Origin: Paenibacillus silvisoli
GTDB lineage: Bacteria > Bacillota > Bacilli > Paenibacillales > Paenibacillaceae
Direction of reading: 5' to 3'
Length of the DNA: 64,000 nt
NCBI RefSeq assembly: GCF_030866765.1
Contig: NZ_CP133017.1
Coordinates: 5,174,501-5,238,500 of the forward strand
Part shown: positions 42,601 to 50,213 of the stretch, one piece after another
Position numbering within the stretch: the first letter of the stretch is position 1
Layout of the letters: each line of letters begins with the position of its first letter
Made by a program: the position numbers and the translations under genes
Notes under the pieces: model-generated
Seen by the model: the letters and a program-made list of their open reading frames with translations, nothing else
The model's database searches: none
Told to the model about the DNA's origin: nothing

Positions 42601-43998
42601 TGCCAGCTCCGCTTGGGCCGCCTCTTGCTCACTCTCGCGCTCCGACTGCACCCGTGCCAGCTCCGCTTGGGCCGCCTCTTGCTCGCTCTCGCGAACTGCC
42701 TGCACTCGCGCTAGCTCCACTTGGGCTGCCTCTTGCTCGCTCTCGCGAACTGCCTGCACTCGCGCTAGCTCCGCTTGCGCTGCCTCTTGCTCGCTCTCGC
42801 GCTCCGCCTGTACTCGCGCCAGCTCCGCTTGCGCTGACTCTTGCTCGCTCTCGCGCTCCGCCTGCACGCGTATCAGCTCCGTGAGCGCGGCTTCCTGCTC
42901 GCGTTCGAGCTCCGCCCGCAGCTGCGCCAGCTCGGCGCGCGATGCTTCCTGCTCGCTCGCAAGCTTTTCCGCAGCGGCCGTCAACGCCTGCTCCATACGT
43001 CCTTGCAGCAGCGCGCTCGTCCGCTCCAGCTCCTCGCGGGCCGCTTCCCGCTCCTGCTCCAACAGCTCTTCCGCGTTAGCCAGCTCAGCCTCCAGCGTCG
43101 CCTTGGCGCTTGCTCGCTCCGCTTCCGCATTTGCGCGAAGCTCCGCCAATTCCGCTTCCGCGTTCGCCTTCGCAGCCTCAAGCGCGGCTTCCGCGTTCAC
43201 CAGCTCCGCGAACAGCTTCTCCTCGGCGCTCACGCGCTCCGCCGTCAACGCCGATCGAAGCTCCGTCAACGCCATTTCCGCGCTCGACTTCGCTTCTTCC
43301 AACGCCGCCATCGCACGCGCGCGCTCCGCTTCCAGCGCAGCCTCCGCACTTTCCTGAAGCTCCGCCAGAGCCGCTTCCGCATTCGCTCGCTCTGCCTCAA
43401 GCGCCGCCTGCGCACGCTCCCGTTCCGTTTCGAGGACGGCTTCCGCGTTCAGCATCTCCGCGACCAGCTTCTCTTCCGCGCTCGCACGCTCCGCTGCCAG
43501 CGCCGCTTCAGCGTTCGCCTTCGCTTCCTCCAGCGTCGCCTCGGCCTTCACCCGTTCGGCCGCAAACGACTCGCGCAGCTCGGCAAGCGCCGCGTCCGCA
43601 TTCGCCTTCACTTCCGCCAACGCCGCCTTTGCGCTTGTCCGCTCTGCCTCGATTGCCGCATCCGCGCTCGCACGCTCCGCTTCCAGCTGTCCGTGAAGCG
43701 TCTCCACGATCAGCTTTACCTGCTCCAGCTCCGCGACGGCCACTCTTCGGCGCTCCTCGGTTTCGTGCATCCGCTCGTTTTCCACGCGCAGCCTGAATAG
43801 TTCTTCAGCCATATGTACGGAGGCCAGCATGGCGATTTTCGGCATATCCAGCATCGGATAGCCCTTCGCCAGCTTATTCATATTCTCGTCAACGAGCGCA
43901 GCGATGCGCTTGATATATTCCGGGTTGTTATGTCCTTTTAGTTTGAATTGATTTCCATATATATCAACCGTTACACGTGTCCGATCGGCAGCGTTCAT
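39640..43998 (-). CDS. zapA: Giant ZapA-domain protein with ~1370-residue coiled coil
   Basis: The start at ATG 43998 (GGAGG ten bases upstream) gives about 1452 residues. Residues about 5-75 are a complete ZapA domain (TRVTVDIYGNQFKLKGHNNP, AALVDENMNKLAKGYPMLD, KIAMLASVHMAEELFRLR). ZapA binds FtsZ and stabilises the division ring. The remaining residues are one very long Glu/Ala/Arg/Gln-rich helix, with a tandem 18-residue repeat in the N-terminal half. Normal ZapA is about 85-100 residues. It occupies the expected zapA place after pheT, and no other zapA is seen, so this is probably the working copy. The coil could tether, space or bundle FtsZ filaments. Confidence 0.85.
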   Translation of the reverse strand: MNAADRTRVTVDIYGNQFKLKGHNNPEYIKRIAALVDENMNKLAKGYPMLDMPKIAMLASVHMAEELFRLRVENERMHETEERRRVAVAELEQVKLIVETLHGQLEAERASADAAIEAERTSAKAALAEVKANADAALAELRESFAAERVKAEATLEEAKANAEAALAAERASAEEKLVAEMLNAEAVLETERERAQAALEAERANAEAALAELQESAEAALEAERARAMAALEEAKSSAEMALTELRSALTAERVSAEEKLFAELVNAEAALEAAKANAEAELAELRANAEAERASAKATLEAELANAEELLEQEREAAREELERTSALLQGRMEQALTAAAEKLASEQEASRAELAQLRAELEREQEAALTELIRVQAERESEQESAQAELARVQAERESEQEAAQAELARVQAVRESEQEAAQVELARVQAVRESEQEAAQAELARVQSERESEQEAAQAELARVQAERESEQEAAQAELARVQAERESEQEAAQAELARVQAERVSEQEASREQLARVKAEHAAELEREQEAALAELLNAQEERESELSRVRAEHAAELEREREAAQAELASMEAARESERTMTQAQLERVEADHSAELELVREEAQQALVHARAEHAAEQEREREAARAELASMQAARENDRVDSQELLQRVEADHVAELELEREDAQQVLAQLRAELTAELERARETAREELANAQAARESEQASLQAQLERERADHAAELELEREEAQQELARVQAELAGKLESEQASLQAQLERERADHAAELELEREEAQQELARVQAELKGKLESEQDASREALANAQNELERVWVELTAERENEQAAFHAELERVRGELTAQLESAQETARSELAELQLQLGREQNAAREEQAQLQAQLEQAIQEAEAKLAAERENAQALLAQEREAAEASLAGERANAQSQLTQLREATEEALSSEREAAAAAVEKLRTAYQAEMEELQLTLELEVEAQSLAAAAAREELERTKQALEQLRDASQADMARERELTALEMKQLLELHQEELQRERALQEATASAAAERLEETRTELQSRIEQLRAASEAEAERIRQESSERLELARSEAERAIAEAEAAAEAKLAQQSLAAREELAAALAKAAAELEQERATAQLLLEQALEEGDAEAAAVAAKYKQELEASRAEAESRYRQLAEEQANREAAWQQEREQLTAQAGSMQAELRDMRNQLTAEQEKAELLELEAMELDEQLRAKIERLEQELREHESRAEQAEHWLAERQREEDSRSAAFEQQQEQLEELRGQLKAAERANEARQLEQQELQELRERMLREAKQLEERNAQLAERLQSAEDRAADLMREARQQMAEVERISDEAELRLRDQAQAAESEIELAKRQAAAHAEAEAGLLEQLLFSEEEAEKAKAEAQQSSARLEELQAALAEAGQTEQELRALHEQLQADHGKLKIEYSKLQTEYNEWIELLEN
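42439..42870 (-). repeat. Tandem 54-bp (18-codon) repeat inside zapA
   Basis: Eight consecutive units of the form RVQAERESEQEAAQAELA with small changes (for example RVQAVRESEQEAAQVELA and RVQAERVSEQEASREQLA), in register. Weaker versions continue on both sides. Confidence 0.9.
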
Positions 43999-44183
43999 GA
44001 GGGCATGTCCTCCTATAGATTCAAGGGTGAAAAATGAGTTCAATGCGACAATCGTTGCCTTCTTCCACTTCTACAGCATTTCAGGCAGCCCTGATGTTTC
44101 ATTCTCCGGAATGGAAACGCGCCCCGCCGCCAATGGACGACGCCAGCCGTTTCACTTTGGCTCTTCCATTCCTTTAAACCGGG

Positions 44184-44240
44184 CAAAAATAGAATAAAGC
44201 CGCACCGATATTTGTTCGCAAGGAACTATTTCGATGCGGC
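44184..44240 (-). terminator. Hairpin terminator between pheT and zapA
   Basis: Minus strand GCCGCATCGA pairs with TCGGTGCGGC across a 22-base loop, followed by TTTATTCTATTTTTG. It suggests that zapA is at least partly uncoupled from the phe operon. Confidence 0.7.
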
Positions 44241-44256
44241 AAAGGGCAACTCCTGC

Positions 44257-46701
44257 CTATTTACGCAATTCCGCTGCAAAAGATTGTTCCAAATTTGTTA
44301 CAACCTTTGCGTGCAGCTCCGTCACTTCTTCGTCCGTCAGCGTGCGTTCCGCATGGCGGTATACGAGGGAGAGCGCGACGCTTTTCTTATCCGCGCCAAG
44401 CTTCTCGCCGGTGTAAATATCGAACACGCGAACCGACTCCAGCAGCTCGCCCGCCGTCTCTTCAACGGAAGCCAGCAGCTTGCCTGCTTCAACCTCGCGG
44501 CTCAGTACGACCGCGATGTCGCGCTCCATAGCCGGGTAGCGAGGCAGCGCCTTATACGCGATGTCGAAATCAGCCGCGTCATATAAAGGCGCCAGCTCGA
44601 TTTCGAGCACATACGTGTCAGCTAGATCGTGATCCAGCTGCGTCGTCGGGTGCAATTGGCCCAAATAGCCGATCGTATGGTCGCCGCGTTCGCCATGGAA
44701 CACGACCGCCGCCGTACGGCCCGGGTGCATATGCTCCGGCATCGCCGCTTCGTAACGGATCGAGCCGCTGACGCCAAGCACGTCGACAAGCGTTTCCGCA
44801 ATGCCTTTCAGATCGTAAAAATCATACGCTTCCGCTTTCCGGTTCCACTCCGCACGGTTGCGGTTGCCTGTCAGCAAAACCGCGAGCCGGTGCTTCTCAT
44901 GCGGCAATCGGGTAAGCGCCGCTTCATCCGTATGGAATACGCTGCCGATCTCGAAGATCGCTACGTCGTCGTTTTTACGGTTGCGGTTGTATACCGCCGT
45001 TTCGAGCAGCTGCGGCAGCAGGCTGGTGCGCAGCACGCTGCGGTCTTCGCTCATCGGAAGCGCCAGACGTACCGGGAACAGATCCGCGCCCGCAAGCGCC
45101 GGGAACAGCTTCGTCCGGTCCGGGTGAGTGAAGGAATAGCTGATCACCTCATGAAGACCGGCATCCGTCAGCCGTTTGCGCAGCTCGCGGCGAATCGCCT
45201 GCGGCTTCGTCAACGCGCCAGGCGTCGCCGCGCCTTCGATCGGCGTCGTCGGAATGTTGTCATAGCCGTACAAACGCGCCACTTCTTCGATGAGATCCAC
45301 ATCTCGTGTAATATCTCCGCGCCGCGAAGGAACCTGTACAGTAAATACCCCATCCAGAGACAATTCAAACGGGAATTGCAGACGGCCGAAAATCGTTTCG
45401 ATCTGAAGCTTCGACAGCTCCGTACCGAGGTAACGGTTGACCTTGTCGATCGACACGTTCACGACGGCGGCTTTCGGCTGCTCCGCCAGCTCTTCGACGA
45501 TGCCTTCCAGCACATGGCCGCTCGCGTATTTCTCCATGAGCGATGCCGCGCGGTCAAGCGCAGGCACGACGCGCGCCGGGTCGACGCCTTTCTCGAAGCG
45601 GACGCTCGATTCCGAACGCAGGCCGAGCTGACGCGACGTTTTGCGGATGGTACCGCCGTCGAAACGAGCCGATTCCAGCAAAATATTAACCGTCGCATCG
45701 GTAACCTCCGAGCTTGCTCCACCCATGACGCCGGCTAGGCCAAGCGCCTCTTTGCCGTTCGTGATGAGCAGCATGTGCGGCTCCAGCTTGCGTTGCTGGC
45801 CGTCCAGCGTTTCCAGCACTTCGCCTTCGTTCGCCAAACGGACCACGATGCGTCCGCCTTCCACTTTATCCGCGTCAAACGCATGCAGCGGCTGACCGTA
45901 CTCCAGCATAACGAAGTTCGTAATATCGACGACGTTGCTGATCGGACGAATGCCTGCCGCCATCAAGCGATTTTGCATCCATTGCGGGGATGGTCCGATT
46001 TTCACGCCTTTGATATAACGGGCCGTGTAGTGCGAGCATTGGTCCTTCGCTTCGATGCGTACCGAAACGTGAGCGGATGCTTGCTCCGCCGAATCGTTCA
46101 CGCGGTTGTCCGGCAGCTTCACGCTGCGGCCCGTCAACGCGCCGACTTCATAGGCAACGCCGAGCATGCTGAGGCAGTCCGAGCGGTTTGGCGTCAAATC
46201 CAGCTCCAGCACTTCGTCGTTGATGCTGAGCACATCCAGAATGGAAGCGCCGATCGGCGTGCCTTCCGGCAGCACGAGAATGCCTTCCTGCTGCTCCTTC
46301 GGCAGCAGCTTGTCGTTAAGGCCAAGCTCTTTGGCGGAGCAGATCATCCCTTGGGATTCCACGCCGCGCAGCTTTGCCCGTTTAATCGCAAAATCGCCCG
46401 GCAGCACCGCGCCGATCGTCGCGACCGGAACCAGCTGGCCTGCCGCCACGTTTTTCGCGCCGCAAACGATTTGCAGTACTTCAGGGCCGCCAACGTCGAG
46501 CGTGCAGACGCTCAGCTTGTCGGCATCGGGATGCTTTTCGCGCGTGAGGACATGGCCGACGACTACGCCGGTTACGCCTTTGTTGCGGTTTTCGACGACA
46601 TCGATCTCGATGCCTCCGCTTGTCATCAGCTCAGCCAGCTGTTCGCCGGTGTAGCCGCTCAACTCGATATATTCGCTCAACCATTTATAAGATACGTTCA
46701 T
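44257..46701 (-). CDS. pheT: Phenylalanine--tRNA ligase beta subunit
   Basis: The start at ATG 46701 after AGAAGGAGG gives 814 residues (MNVSYKWLSEYIEL). Domain order is normal: an EMAP/OB-like tRNA-binding domain (VVVGHVLTREKHPDADKLSV), the B3/B4 editing domain, B5 (SKLQIETIFGRLQFPFEL), the catalytic-like core (LIEEVARLYGYDNIPTTPI) and the C-terminal ferredoxin-like anticodon-binding domain (ALPRYPAMERDIAVVL). It forms an alpha2-beta2 enzyme with PheS that charges tRNA-Phe. It lies 16 bases after pheS. Confidence 0.97.
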   Translation of the reverse strand: MNVSYKWLSEYIELSGYTGEQLAELMTSGGIEIDVVENRNKGVTGVVVGHVLTREKHPDADKLSVCTLDVGGPEVLQIVCGAKNVAAGQLVPVATIGAVLPGDFAIKRAKLRGVESQGMICSAKELGLNDKLLPKEQQEGILVLPEGTPIGASILDVLSINDEVLELDLTPNRSDCLSMLGVAYEVGALTGRSVKLPDNRVNDSAEQASAHVSVRIEAKDQCSHYTARYIKGVKIGPSPQWMQNRLMAAGIRPISNVVDITNFVMLEYGQPLHAFDADKVEGGRIVVRLANEGEVLETLDGQQRKLEPHMLLITNGKEALGLAGVMGGASSEVTDATVNILLESARFDGGTIRKTSRQLGLRSESSVRFEKGVDPARVVPALDRAASLMEKYASGHVLEGIVEELAEQPKAAVVNVSIDKVNRYLGTELSKLQIETIFGRLQFPFELSLDGVFTVQVPSRRGDITRDVDLIEEVARLYGYDNIPTTPIEGAATPGALTKPQAIRRELRKRLTDAGLHEVISYSFTHPDRTKLFPALAGADLFPVRLALPMSEDRSVLRTSLLPQLLETAVYNRNRKNDDVAIFEIGSVFHTDEAALTRLPHEKHRLAVLLTGNRNRAEWNRKAEAYDFYDLKGIAETLVDVLGVSGSIRYEAAMPEHMHPGRTAAVVFHGERGDHTIGYLGQLHPTTQLDHDLADTYVLEIELAPLYDAADFDIAYKALPRYPAMERDIAVVLSREVEAGKLLASVEETAGELLESVRVFDIYTGEKLGADKKSVALSLVYRHAERTLTDEEVTELHAKVVTNLEQSFAAELRK

Positions 46702-46717
46702 CGTATTAGCCTCCTTC

Positions 46718-47752
46718 TCACATTCGGACAAACTGGCTCAGGAAGCGCAGATCGTTCGTATAAAAATGACGGATGTCGTCAATGCCGTACTTCAGCAGCG
46801 CAATGCGCTCTACGCCCATGCCGAACGCGAAGCCGCTGACTTCGTTCGGGTCGTAGCCGCCCATCTCGAGCACGCGCGGATGAACCATGCCGCAGCCGAG
46901 AATTTCGAGCCAGCCGGTTTGCTTGCACATCCGGCAGCCATGGCCGCCGCACTGCACGCAAGTGACGTCAACCTCGGCGCTTGGCTCCGTGAACGGGAAG
47001 AAGCTCGGACGCAGGCGGATTTGCGCTTGCTTGCCGAACATGATCTGGACGAACTGCAGCAGCGTGCCCTTCAGGTCGCTCATCCGAATGTTCGGCCCGA
47101 TTACGAGGCCTTCGATTTGATTGAATTGGAACGAATGCGTCGCGTCGTCGTCGTCGCGGCGGTATACTTTACCCGGGCAAATGACTTTGACCGGCGTCTT
47201 GCCGTTCATCGCTTTCATCGTGCGAACTTGAACCGGCGACGTATGCGTACGCATCAGGATGTCGTCCGTCACGTAGAATGAATCCTGCATGTCGCGCGCC
47301 GGATGATCCTTCGGCAGGTTCAGCGCCTCGAAGTTGTAGAAGTCGGATTCGACTTCCGGCCCTTCCGCGATGGTATAGCCAAGGCCGATGAAAGCATCCT
47401 CGATTTCCTGCGCAACTTTATTGAGCGGATGAACCGCGCCTGCAGCCTGCTTCTTGCCCGGCAGCGTCACGTCGATCGTTTCCGCGCGAAGGCGGTTCTC
47501 CGTTTCGGCCTGCTGGAACGCGGCCTGCTTCGTTTCGATGACTTCCTCGATCGCCGCGCGCACTTCGTTGCCGACTTGGCCGATGACCGGACGCTCTTCG
47601 GCGCTCAAGCTGCCCATGCCGCGGAGAATTTCCGTCAGCGCGCCTTTTTTACCCAAATACTTGACCCGAAGGTCGTTCAATTGCTGCGGAGTTTCAACTT
47701 GCTGCAGCTCTTGCAGCGCCTCGACCCGCAATGCCTCCAAACGCTCTTTCAT
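46718..47752 (-). CDS. pheS: Phenylalanine--tRNA ligase alpha subunit
   Basis: A 344-residue protein from ATG 47752 after AAGGAG ([16 protein letters not shown]). An N-terminal coiled-coil arm precedes the class II catalytic core, with motif 2 near FRIR-like [20 protein letters not shown] and motif 3 in [19 protein letters not shown]. The zinc-like cluster [17 protein letters not shown] lies near residue 270, as in other bacterial PheS. Expression is controlled by the T-box leader upstream. Confidence 0.97.
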   Translation of the reverse strand: MKERLEALRVEALQELQQVETPQQLNDLRVKYLGKKGALTEILRGMGSLSAEERPVIGQVGNEVRAAIEEVIETKQAAFQQAETENRLRAETIDVTLPGKKQAAGAVHPLNKVAQEIEDAFIGLGYTIAEGPEVESDFYNFEALNLPKDHPARDMQDSFYVTDDILMRTHTSPVQVRTMKAMNGKTPVKVICPGKVYRRDDDDATHSFQFNQIEGLVIGPNIRMSDLKGTLLQFVQIMFGKQAQIRLRPSFFPFTEPSAEVDVTCVQCGGHGCRMCKQTGWLEILGCGMVHPRVLEMGGYDPNEVSGFAFGMGVERIALLKYGIDDIRHFYTNDLRFLSQFVRM

Positions 47753-47792
47753 TCCATCCAGCTCCTTCTTTTGACAATCAGCTTTCCTGTAA

Positions 47793-48076
47793 ACAAAAAA
47801 ACGGCCCTTTCTCCCCAAAGGGACGAAAGAACCGTGTTACCACCCTAATTCGAATTGCCGTCCGTCCAAATTGACGCTGGCCATTCCTCAAACCCGGATA
47901 TCGGCCGGAAGCCGGAGCTCTCTACCTTAAACGGCCTTATTGCCGTTTCCCTTCAAGAGTCTGCTCGGAAGCGAACTTCGGCAGCCTGATTTCCTAAAGA
48001 CGCTCTCAATCTGCGGCGTCTTCTCCCTGTCAAGAAAGCACTGCTTACTCTTCTTCCTCATCGCATTACGTATATG
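47793..48076 (-). ncRNA. T-box leader of pheST
   Basis: The minus strand carries AGGGTGGTAACACGG (47846-47832), the conserved T-box sequence, whose TGGT can pair with the ACCA end of uncharged tRNA-Phe. It is followed by a terminator hairpin (ACGGTTCTTTC...GAAAGGGCCGT) and seven Ts at 47801-47795. The 5' part contains a long stem I region with the usual AAGAGTAAGCAG start and TTC triplets consistent with a Phe specifier, though the specifier loop was not placed exactly. Low charged tRNA-Phe should favour the antiterminator and pheST expression. Confidence 0.93.
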
Positions 48077-48082
48077 ACCTAT

Positions 48083-48112
48083 ATTATACAAAGTTTTCAT
48101 GGCGTTTCGCAA
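48083..48112 (-). promoter_or_regulatory. Promoter of the pheST T-box transcript
   Basis: Minus strand -35 TTGCGA (48112-48107), 18-bp spacer, -10 TATAAT (48088-48083), immediately upstream of the leader. Confidence 0.8.
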
Positions 48113-48149
48113 GGGCGGATTGCCAGGTGCGTGATTTGGGCTCAGGCGC

Positions 48150-48361
48150 GGTAGTTGTTACCTCTCTTTGCCCCAGCACCATGAACGGTAACTGTTACCT
48201 CTCCTTGGCTTAAAACCGAAGTTTCACCCACCATGTACGGTATCTGTTACCTCTCTTTAGCTAAAATCCACTGATTCCCGCATATGTGCGGTATCTGTTA
48301 CCTCTCTTTAGCTAAAATCCGCCAGCTCCCGCACTATGTACGGTAACTGTTACCTCTCTTT
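48150..48361. repeat. Intergenic repeat family A, five units of about 52 bp
   Basis: The core GGTAACTGTTACCTCTCTTT (with GGTATC and GGTAGT variants) occurs at 48150, 48187, 48239, 48290 and 48342, spaced 37, 52, 51 and 52 bases. The first 13 bases are a palindrome (GGTAACTGTTACC in the best copies), and units share GTAC before and AGCTAAAATC after. Confidence 0.85.
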
Positions 48362-48410
48362 CTTTCAAAATCGTTGCACTCCGGCTAAAAGCTGCTTACA
48401 AAGCGCCTCA

Positions 48411-48563
48411 TTCTCTCTCCCAGCCGCTTTTTCGCCTATGTAGTGCTCCAAAAGCTCTTCATTCGCTCTTTCCGCCACTTTCTCGCTCATGTAGTGCACC
48501 TAGAGCACTACTTTCTCTCTCCCAGCCGCTTTTTCGCCAATGTAGTGCTCCCAGAGCTCTTTC
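48411..48563. repeat. Intergenic repeat family B, three units of 51 bp
   Basis: Units start at 48411, 48462 and 48513, exactly 51 bases apart, each containing a form of TTCGCCTATGTAGTGCTCC. On the minus strand the units can be read in one frame as a 17-residue motif (LLEHYIGEKAAGRENEA and variants), but a stop codon interrupts the array and no start or ribosome site fits. Confidence 0.8.
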
Positions 48564-48577
48564 GACACGCTCGCTGC

Positions 48578-48622
48578 AAAAAAAACTGCCCCAATAGCGG
48601 AATCCTCCGCTTTTTGGGGCAG
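48578..48622 (-). terminator. Terminator of the copper operon
   Basis: Minus strand CTGCCCCAA...TTGGGGCAG hairpin with an inner stem (AGCGGAGGATTCCGCT), followed by eight Ts, 15 bases after the ycnI stop. Confidence 0.9.
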
Positions 48623-48636
48623 CCTTATTGCCTTTC

Positions 48637-49371
48637 CTAACGCTGCTTCTTGCGCGAAACCGAGATCACGAACGCGGAAGCCGCGAGCGCCAATGCGGCG
48701 ATCGACAGCGTGCGGTTCATCGTATCCGATTTCGAGCCGCTATCCTCGGCAGACGCGCTCTCCTGTGCGGCTGCGCTGTCATCGGTCGCAATCGCCGTGC
48801 CCGCATCCGTGCTCGACTCGTCGCTGGAAACCGACGCGTCCGGCGCCGTGCCCGCGGAACCGCTAGTGCCGCCGCCATGGCCGTCGCTTTCTCCCGTACC
48901 CGCGGTAACGGTCGTTACCGATGCCGGGTAATCGGCACCGTCGCCTCCGACCCATTCCACCAGCGAGTTATCGCTGTAGGTCTGGTACGCCTTCCAAACG
49001 AGCTCCTTCGCGTCAGCCGCAACCTTGCCCGAGATGCGGAAGTCCGTAAACTCCGTTTGCGCCAAACCGTCGCCCTCGGCCGTCCACGTAACGGAAGCGA
49101 TCGCTTTCGTTTCCGCATTCGTCTCCAGCTCGTATTTCCAGCCTGCCTTCGGTTCCACGCGGCTAACCTTGACGCCGTCCGGTATTTTAACCTTGATCAC
49201 TTTCGTCGTTACGTTTTCTTTCTCGCTCGGCACGCGTACGGAGAACACCTCGTAGCTGTTTTGCGCCGCTTCCTTCGGCTGTACCGTAACATGCGCGCTG
49301 GCGATGCCTGCAAACAGGAACAGCGATGCCATTGCCATGCTGAGCACGGACCATTTCTTACGTTGTTTCAT
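48637..49371 (-). CDS. ycnI: YcnI-like copper-binding membrane-anchored protein (DUF1775)
   Basis: This 244-residue protein has a signal peptide (MKQRKKWSVLSMAMASLFLF, cleavage after GIASA) that leaves His as the first mature residue (HVTVQP). In YcnI proteins this His starts the mono-histidine copper site. The DUF1775 domain (about 27-150; VPSEKENVTTKVIKVKIPDG, KAGWKYELE) is followed by an acidic Ser/Thr-rich linker and a C-terminal membrane helix (IAALALAASAFVISVSRKKQR). It is the last gene of the minus-strand copper locus. Confidence 0.9.
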   Translation of the reverse strand: MKQRKKWSVLSMAMASLFLFAGIASAHVTVQPKEAAQNSYEVFSVRVPSEKENVTTKVIKVKIPDGVKVSRVEPKAGWKYELETNAETKAIASVTWTAEGDGLAQTEFTDFRISGKVAADAKELVWKAYQTYSDNSLVEWVGGDGADYPASVTTVTAGTGESDGHGGGTSGSAGTAPDASVSSDESSTDAGTAIATDDSAAAQESASAEDSGSKSDTMNRTLSIAALALAASAFVISVSRKKQR

Positions 49372-49471
49372 TCTTCATTTCCTCCTGCCTCTATTCATAT
49401 AGAAGCAGTATAGCCCAAACCGGACATTCCGCCATGACTCGATCGGGCTATGCCGGTGTTACAAATCTGTG

Positions 49472-50212
49472 TCAGGACTCCTTCACAAGCCCTTTCTCCA
49501 GCGCGTAGCGCGTCAGCTGCACCCGGTTCTCGAGATGAAGCTTCTGCAAAATATTTTTCAGATGGTTCTTCACCGTATGCTCGGAGATGCCGAAGCGCTC
49601 GGCGATCAAACGGTTCGTGCCGCCGGACGCCACCTGCTCCAGCACCTCGCGCTCGCGCTGCGTCAGCACGGTCTGACCGCCGGCACGCTCAGCGCCGGCA
49701 GCCCCTGTACCGCGCCCAGCCGCCACCGGGCGCGCCGCTTCGCCAGCAGAACGCCTCCCTCCGGCAGCCGTACCGGCGCTTCCGCCATTGAACTCCTGCA
49801 GCATGCGAAACGCCAGCTCCTTGGACAGCGGCGCCTCGTCCACCGCCACGGCGCGCAAATATTCGAGCCACGCCGAAGGCGACAGGTTCTTCAGCAAATA
49901 CCCCTGCGCACCCCGCTTAATCGCCTCGAACAAGTCGGTAATATCATCCGAGACGGTAACCATGACGATCTTGATCCGCGGATCGATCGTCTTGATCCGC
50001 TGCGTCGCTTCCATGCCGTTCATAACCGGCATGTTAATGTCCATGAGCACTAATTCAGGCACGAGCTCGGCCGCCAGCACGACCGCCTGCTCGCCGTTCG
50101 CCGCCTCCCCTACAATATGGAAAGAGGCATCTCCGCCCAAAATATCGCGCATCCCTTCCCGGCCATGCGGATGATCGTCGGCGATAAGCACCGTTATTCG
50201 TTTACCTTCCAT
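49472..50212 (-). CDS. NarL/LuxR-type response regulator in the copper locus
   Basis: A 246-residue regulator starting MEGKRITVLIADDHPHGREG. The receiver domain has the acidic pair at residues 12-13, the phosphoacceptor Asp in LVLMDINMPVMNG near 59, and the Lys in GYLLKNLSP near 108. A long Gly/Ala/Arg linker (about 148-178) joins it to a LuxR helix-turn-helix (LTQREREVLEQVASGGTNRL). It starts one base after the kinase gene stop, so the pair is coupled. It probably controls the flanking copper genes; the DNA site is not identified. Confidence 0.93.
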   Translation of the reverse strand: MEGKRITVLIADDHPHGREGMRDILGGDASFHIVGEAANGEQAVVLAAELVPELVLMDINMPVMNGMEATQRIKTIDPRIKIVMVTVSDDITDLFEAIKRGAQGYLLKNLSPSAWLEYLRAVAVDEAPLSKELAFRMLQEFNGGSAGTAAGGRRSAGEAARPVAAGRGTGAAGAERAGGQTVLTQREREVLEQVASGGTNRLIAERFGISEHTVKNHLKNILQKLHLENRVQLTRYALEKGLVKES

Positions 50213-50213
50213 G

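Noticed and set aside
48150-48361. Regularly spaced 52-bp repeats suggesting a CRISPR array
   Set aside because: The conserved part is about 20 bp with internal variation, the intervening parts are similar to each other rather than unique spacers, and there are no cas genes in the window.
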